Made by a program: the position numbers and the translations under genes. Positions 16,122 through 23,685 of a stretch of 38,850 nt of DNA are shown here, in pieces. Origin of the DNA: Planctomycetales bacterium (lineage in GTDB: Bacteria > Omnitrophota > Gorgyraeia > Gygaellales > Profunditerraquicolaceae); contig SBBM01000019.1 in assembly GCA_005239725.1 (NCBI GenBank), positions 1-38,850 of the forward strand, read 5' to 3'. The notes beneath the pieces are model-generated. The model searched no databases. It had not been told where the DNA came from and saw only the letters and a list, made by a program, of their open reading frames with translations. The first letter of the stretch is position 1; each line of letters begins with the position of its first letter.

Positions 16122-16990
16122 TTTTCTTCAGTCCGATCCATGCGCAGTTGCGCTATCTGTTCCGAGATAAGCCCGAGCATGAAAATAATTACAGAAGTGT
16201 TAAGCAGGAAAACGCTCATATTGGTGAGGCGGTGGAAAGCCAGATAAGTATATAGATAATAAACCAGGCCGGTGGCAAAAAACAGCATGCTTACCGGCAG
16301 GAATACCCGCAATGGCGAAAAAAAAGTGGCAATTTTAGCAATAATCAAAAGGAACCTGATTCCGTCTGCCCCTAAATTAATTTTACTTTTGCCGTGCTTG
16401 CGTATAGATGAAGATACAGGCACATATTTAATTGCCCGCCCTGTCTTTAAGAATGCCAGGGTCAATGTGGTGGGATAAGAAAAACCGTTAGGCAGAAGGT
16501 ATATAAACTTTACGGCTGCCTGCCTTCTTACCGCCCGCAGGCCTGAAGTAAGGTCCTTAACCGGAAACCCCGTCACATAACTGGCAAAGAGGTTGTAAAA
16601 TTTATTCGCACAATCCCGGCGGGAAAATCCGCCAAAATTCCTCGCGCCGACAACCATATCGAAACTATCCATGCATTCGACCAAGCGCAGGACATCCTCC
16701 GGATTATGCTGCCCGTCGGCATCCATAAATACAACGATATCGGAAGTCGCCTTTCTTAAGCCCGCTTTTATGCTTGCGCCGTTGCCCATCCGGTAAGGAC
16801 GAGAAACAACCTCTGCCCCGGCATCTTTAGCTGCCTCAGCCGTATTATCTTCTGACGCATCGTCTACGACAATAATGCGACTAAGGAGTTTTCCACCGAC
16901 ATCCTTAATCTCCTTTATAATGCCGGGGAGGGTTTTACCCTCATTATAAGCCGGGATAATAACTTCGAAGTCAGGCGCCATAAGTTTCAT
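16118..16990 (-). CDS. GT2 polyprenyl-phosphate-type glycosyltransferase with C-terminal membrane helices
   Basis: A DPM1/GtrB-like enzyme that would move a sugar from a nucleotide donor to polyprenyl phosphate. The GT-A domain opens FEVIIPAYNEGKTLPGI; donor/metal motif is VVFMDADGQHNP; then KFYNLFASYVTGFPVKDLTSGLRAVRR, a family signature. Two or three hydrophobic segments at the C-terminus (about 215-280) anchor it to the membrane. The outer ATG is at 16990, but a TGCTAAAAT extended -10 overlaps that codon and predicts a transcript start at 16982, one base before the Met4 codon at 16981; the real protein probably begins MAPDFEV. First gene of the glycan cluster. Confidence 0.9.
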   Translation of the reverse strand: MKLMAPDFEVIIPAYNEGKTLPGIIKEIKDVGGKLLSRIIVVDDASEDNTAEAAKDAGAEVVSRPYRMGNGASIKAGLRKATSDIVVFMDADGQHNPEDVLRLVECMDSFDMVVGARNFGGFSRRDCANKFYNLFASYVTGFPVKDLTSGLRAVRRQAAVKFIYLLPNGFSYPTTLTLAFLKTGRAIKYVPVSSSIRKHGKSKINLGADGIRFLLIIAKIATFFSPLRVFLPVSMLFFATGLVYYLYTYLAFHRLTNMSVFLLNTSVIIFMLGLISEQIAQLRMDRTEEK

Positions 16991-17000
16991 TTTAGCAAAA
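16989..17000 (-). promoter_or_regulatory. Extended -10 promoter of glycan cluster, leaderless
   Basis: The minus strand has TG-C-TAAAAT with the hexamer at 16994-16989. The expected start is 16982 and an ATG lies at 16981-16979. No Shine-Dalgarno and no good -35 are visible. It mirrors the plus-strand promoter at 17035-17043. Confidence 0.5.
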
Positions 17001-17034
17001 AACTTAAAAAAGCCTACTATTTTTCTTAAAAATT

Positions 17035-17043
17035 TGCTATAAT
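17035..17043 (+). promoter_or_regulatory. Extended -10 promoter of REC-GGDEF gene, leaderless
   Basis: TGC-TATAAT, a perfect -10 with the TGN extension. The predicted start is 17050 and the ATG is at 17051, so the message would have a leader of 0-1 nt. No Shine-Dalgarno is present and the -35 region is poor, as expected for an extended -10 promoter. Confidence 0.6.
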
Positions 17044-17050
17044 CTGGGAT

Positions 17051-18010
17051 ATGCCTGAAGAGATAAAAACAAAAATAGCCGTAATTGCCGAAGAGCAGGG
17101 TCTGCAGGATTATATAGCCTTGATGTTAATCGGAGAGAATTACGAAGTAAAGGCATACCCTACGCAGGAAGACGCCTTTCAGAACCTGGAGACCGACCTT
17201 CCGGATTTAATAATCTCCGATTTCCAGTCCCCCAATATTAACGGTTTAAATATCTGCAGGATTTTAAGAAAAAATTTCTTATTCCTTTATACGCCCCTGA
17301 TTTTTATCCTCTCGGACAAAGACGCGTTGAATAAGGCAAAATTAATCTACGCCGGGGCAGATGATTATATCTACCGTGCGTCAATACAGGACGACCTCAT
17401 ACTCAAAGTAAAACTTAATTTATACCGCGTGTCCCGGCAGCACGACATAAACCCTCTGACCCGCCTGCCCGGACAGGCAAGTCTGATAAAAGAGCTGCAA
17501 AAAAGGATAGAGGCAAAAAACCTCTTTGCCGTATCTTACCTGGACCTGTATAAATTCAAGCAGTATAACCACCGCTACGGGTTCGCTAAAGGGGACGACG
17601 TAATCAGGCATACTGGTTCCCTGATTATAGACGCCCTGAAAGAATTCGGAAGCCCTTCGGATTTCTTATCCCATCCGCGAAGCGAAGATTTTGTCCTTTT
17701 AACCCTTACGGACAGTGTGGACGCCATTATCAATAAAACAATCACCGACTTTGATAAAAGCGCTTCTTCGTTTTACGACGAAGATGATAAAAAACGGGGG
17801 TACCTGGTAATTAAGACCCGGAGTGGAGATATCGAAAAAATACCTCTCTTGCGCATACATATCGGCATAACAACCAACGAACACTATGCCTTCCAGACCC
17901 CTGCGCAGGTGCTCCAGATTGCCGGAGAATTAAAGAATTTCGCGGAAAAGAGCTTCCCGGATAAAAGCATGCACGTCAAGGAAAGAAGAAAGAATTACCC
18001 TTTCTATTAA
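17051..18010 (+). CDS. Response regulator with degenerate GGDEF domain
   Basis: The only supported plus-strand gene in the window: 319 residues. Residues 1-125 are a receiver-like domain with D57 at the phosphoacceptor position (LIISDFQSP); the Asp pair is replaced by E14-E15 and the conserved Lys near 109 is Arg. Residues about 130-305 are a GGDEF-type fold starting with NPLTRLPGQASL (DxLTGLPNR-like) and YLDLYKFKQYNHRYGFAKGDDVI, which matches the family metal/substrate region. The signature loop is RSEDF (210-214) instead of GGDEF, so it is probably not a diguanylate cyclase but a GTP or c-di-GMP sensor or a scaffold (inference). It ends 1 nt from the convergent GT-C/TPR gene. Confidence 0.82.
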   Translation: MPEEIKTKIAVIAEEQGLQDYIALMLIGENYEVKAYPTQEDAFQNLETDLPDLIISDFQSPNINGLNICRILRKNFLFLYTPLIFILSDKDALNKAKLIYAGADDYIYRASIQDDLILKVKLNLYRVSRQHDINPLTRLPGQASLIKELQKRIEAKNLFAVSYLDLYKFKQYNHRYGFAKGDDVIRHTGSLIIDALKEFGSPSDFLSHPRSEDFVLLTLTDSVDAIINKTITDFDKSASSFYDEDDKKRGYLVIKTRSGDIEKIPLLRIHIGITTNEHYAFQTPAQVLQIAGELKNFAEKSFPDKSMHVKERRKNYPFY

Positions 18011-18011
18011 T

Positions 18012-20012
18012 TCAATCATCTGGTTCCGGCAGGCCGATAATTTTTAAGAAATCCCTATCAACTTTATAGCCCAGAGAGATTGCTTTTCGGGCATACTCTC
18101 TTGCCAATTCCAATCGCGCAGGCTCAAGCGATGCATAAAACACCGCAAGGTTATTATACCCCTCGGCAAAATCAGGCTTTAACCTTACCGCCTCCCTTAA
18201 ATGGAATAAAGCCCGCGTATCGTTTTTTTGGGCATAAAGCGTGCCTAAACAGTAATGTGAAAGGCTGGAAGCAGGATCAAAAAATATAGACTTCTCATAA
18301 GCTTTTATCGCTTCGGCGTCATTTGATGTACGCTCAAGGGCTTGTCCTAAACCAAAATATGCAATAGCATCGTCAGGGCTATATTTTATTGCTTCCTGAA
18401 AATATATCTTGCTTTCTTGCGGCTTATCCATTTCAAGATATAGTATGCCGATGTTATCCATTATCCCCGTTGCCCTAGGATTAAAAGCCAAACCCTTTTT
18501 CCACATTTCTTCAGCCTTTTCTTTTTGCCCCATCTCTTTATAAATCACGCCGTAGGATTGATAAATCGGAGAGTAGCGGTATTTAATAATTAAGGCTTTA
18601 TCAAGTTCATCCATAGCCTCCTTAAATTGTTTTCTATTTAGGTATATCTTCGCTAAGTTGATGCGGCAATTTAGATGGACGTCAACTGAATTTGTAAGGT
18701 TCAAAGATTTTTTAAACAACCTTTCTGCTTCTTCGGATAACCCCATATCCGCATACTGTATACCTAAATTGTTACAGACTACCGGAGAATTCGGGTTATC
18801 TCTCTCCGCGGCCCTATAAAGTGTAACGCTATTTTTCCACTCTGAATTTCTTGCCCAGGTCAATATCATAAATAGGCATATAATGCTTCCGCCAAGATAT
18901 ATAACATATTTGCGCGCCTTAAGATAAAATTTTTCAAATGTCGCAGCCAAAATAAAGTATATTCCTATACCCGGCAAATAAAAATGGTGCTCCATGGCAG
19001 GAAAATTTAGCGGGGCATAAAACTTCGGCGTAAGACATATAAAATACCAAGCCAAGCCAAAACTTACCGGGGGATACTTTTTCTTTAAAAGAAAAACCAG
19101 AATAATCATAGCGGTTATGGCTAAGACCGAAAAAAATACTGCCGGATGGAATAAGGAAGCGTAGTTAGGAATTTCGTGGTGCAGGTTTAACGGATGAGGC
19201 CAGAAAAAAAGCTGTAAGTATAATGTGGATACCGCGGATTGAATAAATGTATTCTGCCAAAATCCACCCAACGTACTTTTGGCAGCCGGTAAGATTAAAT
19301 CCATAGTCTCAAAACGGAAAATTGCCGCCCGATAGAACCAATAAGACATAGTTATGCCGATGAGAACCGAGTAAAAAATAGGTATCCTTTTTCTTAATCC
19401 CGAATGTATATTTTCCTGCCCATAGATAAAATCATAGCTAAGTGCCAGAAAACCAAAAGTAAGTGCCGTCTCTTTAGTCATCAATCCGCAAACATATAAA
19501 AATAACGATAAAAATATCCGACCCCTGGCGTAAGAAATAATGGCGATTGCGATAAAAAAGGTAACGAGCAAATCCGAACGGCAAGAAATATAAGTTACTG
19601 CTTCGGTATTGATAGGATGAGTTACAAACAATAAACAAAAGAATAAACCCAGCCCAAAAGTTAAATCTTTTTTTAAGATCCGGAATAATAAATAAAGCAA
19701 TACGCCATTTAAGAAGTGGATGAGTATATTTATAACATGGTAACCTAGGGGTTGGATTCCACTAAAAAAATAATTAAAAGAAAAGGTGAGCAAGAGCAAC
19801 GGCCTAAACATCCCCTGGGGAATGTCAGATACCGAACTGTAATGCCCTTTTAAAAATAAGAACCAATAACGGAACTCTTTAATAAACGTGTTATCTAAAA
19901 TAGTATGTTGATCGTCAAGGACAAAACCATTCCAGAGAGAATTAAAATATAATATAAAGGAGAAAACTGCGAGAAGACAAACGAGCAAGACATTTTGCAG
20001 GTTGCGGTTCAT
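18012..20012 (-). CDS. GT-C-like membrane protein with C-terminal TPRs
   Basis: A 666-residue protein. The first ~395 residues hold about ten hydrophobic segments with FVLDDQHTI near residue 31, the acidic luminal DD motif of GT-C (PMT/TMTC-like) glycosyltransferases. Residues about 400-655 are six or seven TPR units, for example NNLGIQYADMGLSEEAERLF and AIAYFGLGQALERTSNDAEA. Similar proteins in eukaryotes (TMTC) are O-mannosyltransferases; bacterial ones are mostly unstudied. It may glycosylate exported proteins such as pilins, given its neighbours, but that is inference. The start at 20012 lies 8 nt after the U-tract of the pilin terminator and has no Shine-Dalgarno. Confidence 0.78.
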   Translation of the reverse strand: MNRNLQNVLLVCLLAVFSFILYFNSLWNGFVLDDQHTILDNTFIKEFRYWFLFLKGHYSSVSDIPQGMFRPLLLLTFSFNYFFSGIQPLGYHVINILIHFLNGVLLYLLFRILKKDLTFGLGLFFCLLFVTHPINTEAVTYISCRSDLLVTFFIAIAIISYARGRIFLSLFLYVCGLMTKETALTFGFLALSYDFIYGQENIHSGLRKRIPIFYSVLIGITMSYWFYRAAIFRFETMDLILPAAKSTLGGFWQNTFIQSAVSTLYLQLFFWPHPLNLHHEIPNYASLFHPAVFFSVLAITAMIILVFLLKKKYPPVSFGLAWYFICLTPKFYAPLNFPAMEHHFYLPGIGIYFILAATFEKFYLKARKYVIYLGGSIICLFMILTWARNSEWKNSVTLYRAAERDNPNSPVVCNNLGIQYADMGLSEEAERLFKKSLNLTNSVDVHLNCRINLAKIYLNRKQFKEAMDELDKALIIKYRYSPIYQSYGVIYKEMGQKEKAEEMWKKGLAFNPRATGIMDNIGILYLEMDKPQESKIYFQEAIKYSPDDAIAYFGLGQALERTSNDAEAIKAYEKSIFFDPASSLSHYCLGTLYAQKNDTRALFHLREAVRLKPDFAEGYNNLAVFYASLEPARLELAREYARKAISLGYKVDRDFLKIIGLPEPDD

Positions 20013-20018
20013 ATTGGA

Positions 20019-20058
20019 ATAAAAACCCCCGCACCTTCAAGAAATCAAAGATGCGGGG
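20019..20058 (-). terminator. Rho-independent terminator after the pilin gene
   Basis: On the minus strand CCCCGCATCTT pairs with AAGGTGCGGGG (11 bp, one T-G wobble) around a 10-nt loop, followed by GTTTTTATT. It is the clearest intrinsic terminator in the window. It starts 24 bp past the pilin stop and its U-tract ends within 10 nt of the next start codon. Confidence 0.88.
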
Positions 20059-20082
20059 ATATTTTTTAATTTTGGTACCAGG

Positions 20083-20421
20083 CTACGTATGCGTATGGGT
20101 AGACAGTACCCCTGTGCCGGAGTTATAAAGGGTATTATAATCGAAGGTGGTACCTGGATGCTTCGGCAATGTATCAGCCTGTAGATATGCCCGGAATGCC
20201 GTAGTATGTAAGCTTGTGGGCCAGGACGCTGTACCGCTTAAGGCCGTGCGCGCGTAATAATTTGAAAGCGCAGCCCTCATAGCTCCTATGTTCGCATCAC
20301 AGGCTGCCTGTTGGGCATCTCTTCTTAAGTTAATAAACCTTGGTATAGCGACTGCCGCTAAAATACCGATAATGACGATAACCATGACTAATTCGATTAA
20401 AGTGAAACCTTTCTTGTTCAT
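20083..20421 (-). CDS. Type IV pilin-like prepilin
   Basis: A 112-residue prepilin. MNKKG-FTLIELVMVIVIIGILAAVAIPRF is a classic class III signal with cleavage after Gly5, N-methylated Phe and Glu at +5. The ATG at 20421 is chosen for its GGAGGTGAAAGT Shine-Dalgarno and the canonical leader, though the frame is open upstream. After the N-terminal helix come a variable region and a Thr/His end (THTHT). It has its own promoter and a strong terminator, so it may be expressed at a high level, fitting a major pilin (inference). Only one Cys, so no disulfide D-loop. Confidence 0.9.
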   Translation of the reverse strand: MNKKGFTLIELVMVIVIIGILAAVAIPRFINLRRDAQQAACDANIGAMRAALSNYYARTALSGTASWPTSLHTTAFRAYLQADTLPKHPGTTFDYNTLYNSGTGVLSTHTHT

Positions 20422-20441
20422 ACTTTCACCTCCTTGTGTCA

Positions 20442-20469
20442 AGTTTAACATAATTGATGTCCTTGTCAA
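20442..20469 (-). promoter_or_regulatory. Promoter of the pilin gene
   Basis: A perfect -35 TTGACA (20469-20464) overlaps the stop codon of the upstream MshEN-PilZ gene. Sixteen bp later is TAAACT (20447-20442), preceded by TG for an extended -10. The predicted start near 20435 leaves a short leader with the Shine-Dalgarno. This allows pilin transcription independent of the long upstream operon. Confidence 0.6.
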
Positions 20470-21311
20470 GCATTTTTTCCCTGGGCAAATTTAAACAACC
20501 GGATCAGCTCATCCTCCTCTATTTCAGTAAATTTTATCCCGAAAAAATAGCGTTGCCCTCTTTCCATGCGGCAATAAATAACTTCTCCTTTGGCCTTAAT
20601 TACCTTGCCCTGCGTAACCAGGCTGTCTTGCGGTTTAAACTCCAATGACAATTCAATGCCTTTGGGCAAAAATAAGCATGCCTGTATCCCTAAGGCGGTG
20701 CCGTTACGCGATATATTGCGCGTATAACCTTCGATAGGCGAAGAATAGTGAAGAGACAGAGATTTGTCGTCTATTATCTTAATATTCACCGACATTTCTA
20801 AATCCAGCCTTTCCGATTCACGGATAAAACTGATCCCCTGCAGGGGGGGCTGCTTAACGATAAATTTCTCAAAATCGAAAATCCTATCTTCCGGGCCGTA
20901 ATAAGAATCTAGCGCCTTAATTATAGAATGAGCGCTGGCAACCAGCGGCTCTATGCTGGAACCGCTCATTTTCGCCATACTGTCGGTGAGCGCGCTATCC
21001 AGGGGATTGCTGCAGGCAACAAAAAGCAGGTCTTTGACTTTAAATAAAGGAAGAACTGAATTCTGGCGGCAGAAATCCTCGCTGAACAAATTAAGGATCT
21101 CCGGCTTGATTTTATAATCGGGAATTTTTACGTAAGGGATGCCGCTCTCCTGGGCAAAAAATAAGAACAAACCCTCTTCGGAAATATAGCCGAACTTGAC
21201 TAAAAAAGACCAGACTGACCGGCCTGCCCTGCTCGCCTCCTGTTTGGCTAAATTCAGCTGCTGGATAGTAACCCAGTTATCAAAAACAATTTTTGTTTCT
21301 AAGTCCTGCAT
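20466..21311 (-). CDS. MshEN-PilZ fusion, probable double c-di-GMP receptor
   Basis: A 281-residue cytosolic protein. Residues about 1-140 resemble the MshEN/T2SSE N-terminal domain of pilus ATPases: RAGRSVWSFLVKFGYISEEG (28-47) with LFLFFAQESGIPYVKI fits the c-di-GMP-binding repeat (usually RLG..L...G.I....L...L..Q, with A for L here), and FKVKDLLFVACSNPLD is the family core. Residues about 160-265 are a PilZ domain with RxxxR (RESER, 164-168) and NxSxxG (NISRNG, 199-204), both needed for c-di-GMP binding in known PilZ proteins. There is no ATPase domain, so it is not a PilB relic. It overlaps nothing and sits 1 nt after the response regulator stop. Confidence 0.82.
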   Translation of the reverse strand: MQDLETKIVFDNWVTIQQLNLAKQEASRAGRSVWSFLVKFGYISEEGLFLFFAQESGIPYVKIPDYKIKPEILNLFSEDFCRQNSVLPLFKVKDLLFVACSNPLDSALTDSMAKMSGSSIEPLVASAHSIIKALDSYYGPEDRIFDFEKFIVKQPPLQGISFIRESERLDLEMSVNIKIIDDKSLSLHYSSPIEGYTRNISRNGTALGIQACLFLPKGIELSLEFKPQDSLVTQGKVIKAKGEVIYCRMERGQRYFFGIKFTEIEEDELIRLFKFAQGKNA

Positions 21312-21312
21312 C

Positions 21313-21873
21313 TTACTTTTGTCCCGGATAATATTTTTTCAGGAATTCTTCCAGGGTTTCCGAAACCCTCTTTTCATCAATAATGTAAAGGCTTTTATCG
21401 GCCTCTACCTTGGCCTGAGGATACTTAGTCTCCATGGCGGTCAACATCTGCGACTGTTGCTTGGCGATATTGAGGAGCACTTTGTTATCCCTGAGCACAT
21501 CATAATAATCAAGCGCCTGTTTTACCACCATTTTCAGTTCATCGTTATTCCATGGCTTGGTAATATAGCGGTAAACCTGCCCCTTGTTTATGGCGGAGAT
21601 CGCGGAATCCAGGTCAGGATACCCGGTAAAGAGTATCCTTATTGTATCGGGATATAATTGCTTCGCCTTAACCAAAAAATCCGTACCCTGACCGTCTGAT
21701 AACCGGTTATCCGAGAGGATTAAATCTACCCCCCCCTCTTTTTTAAGCTTCTCCATGGCATCGGCAATGCTCTCTGCGGTAATAACTTCGTATTCTTCAA
21801 CCCGCAATAACCGGCTCAAACTGTTTAAAATATTAACTTCGTCGTCAACAATCAGGATTGTATGTTTAGCCAC
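21313..21873 (-). CDS. Response regulator, RpfG-like receiver with helical tail
   Basis: A 186-residue protein. The receiver (1-120) has D10-D11, phosphoacceptor D55 (ILSDNRLSD), T83 (LFTGYPD) and K106 (YITKPWNNDEL). This subgroup commonly carries an HD-GYP output domain; here only about 65 residues follow, ending in a helical segment (SETLEEFLKKYY) of unknown role. The likely partner kinase is at 22442-23677, three genes upstream. It overlaps the PilZ gene by 8 nt. Confidence 0.88.
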   Translation of the reverse strand: MAKHTILIVDDEVNILNSLSRLLRVEEYEVITAESIADAMEKLKKEGGVDLILSDNRLSDGQGTDFLVKAKQLYPDTIRILFTGYPDLDSAISAINKGQVYRYITKPWNNDELKMVVKQALDYYDVLRDNKVLLNIAKQQSQMLTAMETKYPQAKVEADKSLYIIDEKRVSETLEEFLKKYYPGQK

Positions 21874-22237
21874 CTTTCTTCTCCTCCATATCCTTTATTA
21901 ATTTTTCTATCTCCTCCCTGGCCTTTAATGGAATAAATTTAGTAAACATAACCCCCATCCCTGCCGGCTGGACTTCCCCTTTCTCGTTGGTAAAAGGCAA
22001 TTTTCTCGCCCAGGTCACCACGGCCTCGGCATGGATAAACTTTTTTGCTCCGCCGTCTCCGATCTCAAACATAACATCCATCCTGCTCTGAGGTGGCTCT
22101 ACTTTGTCCGTAACTATAAACATACCGCCCGCGGAGAGGTCCTTCGTTTCAACATATTGCCAGAAATTTGTACCCCGGCACTCTACCGAAATCTTGATAT
22201 TTGCCCTTTTATACTGCCTCTTTTCTTCCCAGCCCAT
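21866..22237 (-). CDS. PilZ domain protein
   Basis: A 123-residue single PilZ domain. RQYKR (7-11) is the RxxxR motif and DLSAGG (33-38) the DxSxxG motif, so c-di-GMP binding is likely. GMGVMFTKF near the C-terminus closes the beta barrel. It overlaps the upstream small membrane protein stop by 1 nt and the downstream response regulator by 8 nt. Typical role: allosteric control of pilus assembly or of a partner kinase; partner unknown. Confidence 0.9.
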   Translation of the reverse strand: MGWEEKRQYKRANIKISVECRGTNFWQYVETKDLSAGGMFIVTDKVEPPQSRMDVMFEIGDGGAKKFIHAEAVVTWARKLPFTNEKGEVQPAGMGVMFTKFIPLKAREEIEKLIKDMEEKKGG

Positions 22238-22440
22238 TATTTTTTCCCATGAGCGATATCGCTCATACTTAAAGTAATGCTAAAAAGTAAAGATACAACC
22301 GCAAGAAGAATCAAATTGCGCGAAGTAATCCCCAGGAATACCTCATTTATACCTATTAATTTCAACACGCCCCCGATGGTGAGAGTAACGAAAGCGATAG
22401 CCAAAAATAAATCTTCCCCCACATTATAAACTTTTTTCAT
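22237..22440 (-). CDS. Small two-helix membrane protein
   Basis: A 67-residue protein, no family recognised. Two hydrophobic segments (about 10-27 and 34-53) with a short polar loop (GINEVFLGITSRN). The ATG at 22440 (MKKVYNVGED) is chosen because of AGGAGG 7 nt upstream; it begins 1 nt after the histidine kinase stop. Position between the kinase and the PilZ protein suggests it helps membrane attachment or signalling of that system, but this is a guess. Confidence 0.6.
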   Translation of the reverse strand: MKKVYNVGEDLFLAIAFVTLTIGGVLKLIGINEVFLGITSRNLILLAVVSLLFSITLSMSDIAHGKK

Positions 22441-22441
22441 C

Positions 22442-23677
22442 TTATCCGCCTCCTTTCGAGAACTTCGGCAACTGGACAATAAAGGTAGTCCCCTTCCCCG
22501 GCTCGCTCTCCACTTTTATATCGCCTTCATGGTGCTTGATGATATTATAACTCACGGAAAGCCCCAGTCCAGTGCTTTTCTTGGTGGAAAAAAAGGGGTC
22601 GAATATACGGGAAAGAGTATCGGCCGACATGCCACACCCGCTATCCGAAATCTTGACATAAACACTATCCTTATCTTCATAAGTAGAGAGGGTTACCGTT
22701 CCCCTGTCAGCCATGGCCTGGTTGGCGTTTATTATTATATTCAGGAAAACCTGGGATAATTGCGTGGGGTCTGCGCTAATGCTCGTGGTTACCCGGTAAT
22801 CTTTTATAACCGTAACTTTATATTTTATCTCATTCCAGACAATTGATAAAACAGAATCCAGAACCTGGTTTATATCAATCGTCGCCCTCTGGGATTCGCT
22901 CCTCCGGGAGAATGTGCGCAGGTCCGAAACAATCCTCTTTATCCGCAGGGCGCCCTCCAGCGACTCAACGGTTATTGCCTTCAAGTCTCCAAGCGTAAGT
23001 TTTGTATCGCCAAGGGTCTGCGTGCCTTGCAAACCCTGGACACATGTTTTTAAAGTATCCAGATTGCTGATAAGAAAACCCAGGGGGTTATTTATTTCGT
23101 GGGCAATGCCTGCGGCAAGCACCCCCAGAGAAGCCATCTTTTCCATCTGTATAATCTGGCTTTCCGCCTCGCTTTTTAATTGCGCCTTTTCTTTTTCGCT
23201 CATCTCGATATCCAGGGTAATATCCCGCATAATCATAAAGGCGCCTTTTATTTTTCCTAAAGCGGTCCTTAAAGGGGCAACGCTTATTGCCAGATAAAAG
23301 GCCTTTCCGTTTTTATTCCTGAAAGAAACTTTCCTATTTATCTGCGGAATCCCGGTCTCCATGCATTTAGTTAAAGGGTATTCTTCGGGGTTCATACCCA
23401 CGGGAAGAAATATCTCCGGGGCCTTCATGCTGTAGGATATCCCCTCATTAAGATAACCCAGCAATTCTAAGGCCGGCTGGTTTATATAATTGACCACCAG
23501 GTCCCTGTCAACGATAAATAACGGCTCAGGCACATTCTGGACTATTGACTGGCAAAGGGCAAATTTTTCCGCCAGGTTATCTATCTGTTGCTCAAGGTTC
23601 CTGGCATAAATTTCCTCTTCCCGCACTTTAGCCTCAAGCTGTGCTATTTTATTTTCGAGGTCTTTACTCTTATCCAT
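22442..23677 (-). CDS. PAS-containing sensor histidine kinase
   Basis: A 411-residue cytosolic kinase. An N-terminal coiled coil (KIAQLEAKVREEE...) is followed by a PAS domain (about 45-155; NVPEPLFIVDRDLVVNYIN), then HisKA with the phospho-acceptor His in LAAGIAHEINNPLG (H193) and the HATPase: N box LNIIINANQAM, G1 SDSGCGM, G2 STGLGLSVSYN. No transmembrane helix. Start at 23677 (MDKSKDL) is preferred; an in-frame ATG at 23722 would overlap pilC by 37 nt. It immediately follows pilC, and the receiver protein at 21313 is the obvious partner. Confidence 0.88.
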   Translation of the reverse strand: MDKSKDLENKIAQLEAKVREEEIYARNLEQQIDNLAEKFALCQSIVQNVPEPLFIVDRDLVVNYINQPALELLGYLNEGISYSMKAPEIFLPVGMNPEEYPLTKCMETGIPQINRKVSFRNKNGKAFYLAISVAPLRTALGKIKGAFMIMRDITLDIEMSEKEKAQLKSEAESQIIQMEKMASLGVLAAGIAHEINNPLGFLISNLDTLKTCVQGLQGTQTLGDTKLTLGDLKAITVESLEGALRIKRIVSDLRTFSRRSESQRATIDINQVLDSVLSIVWNEIKYKVTVIKDYRVTTSISADPTQLSQVFLNIIINANQAMADRGTVTLSTYEDKDSVYVKISDSGCGMSADTLSRIFDPFFSTKKSTGLGLSVSYNIIKHHEGDIKVESEPGKGTTFIVQLPKFSKGGG

Positions 23678-23685
23678 AGCTTTTA

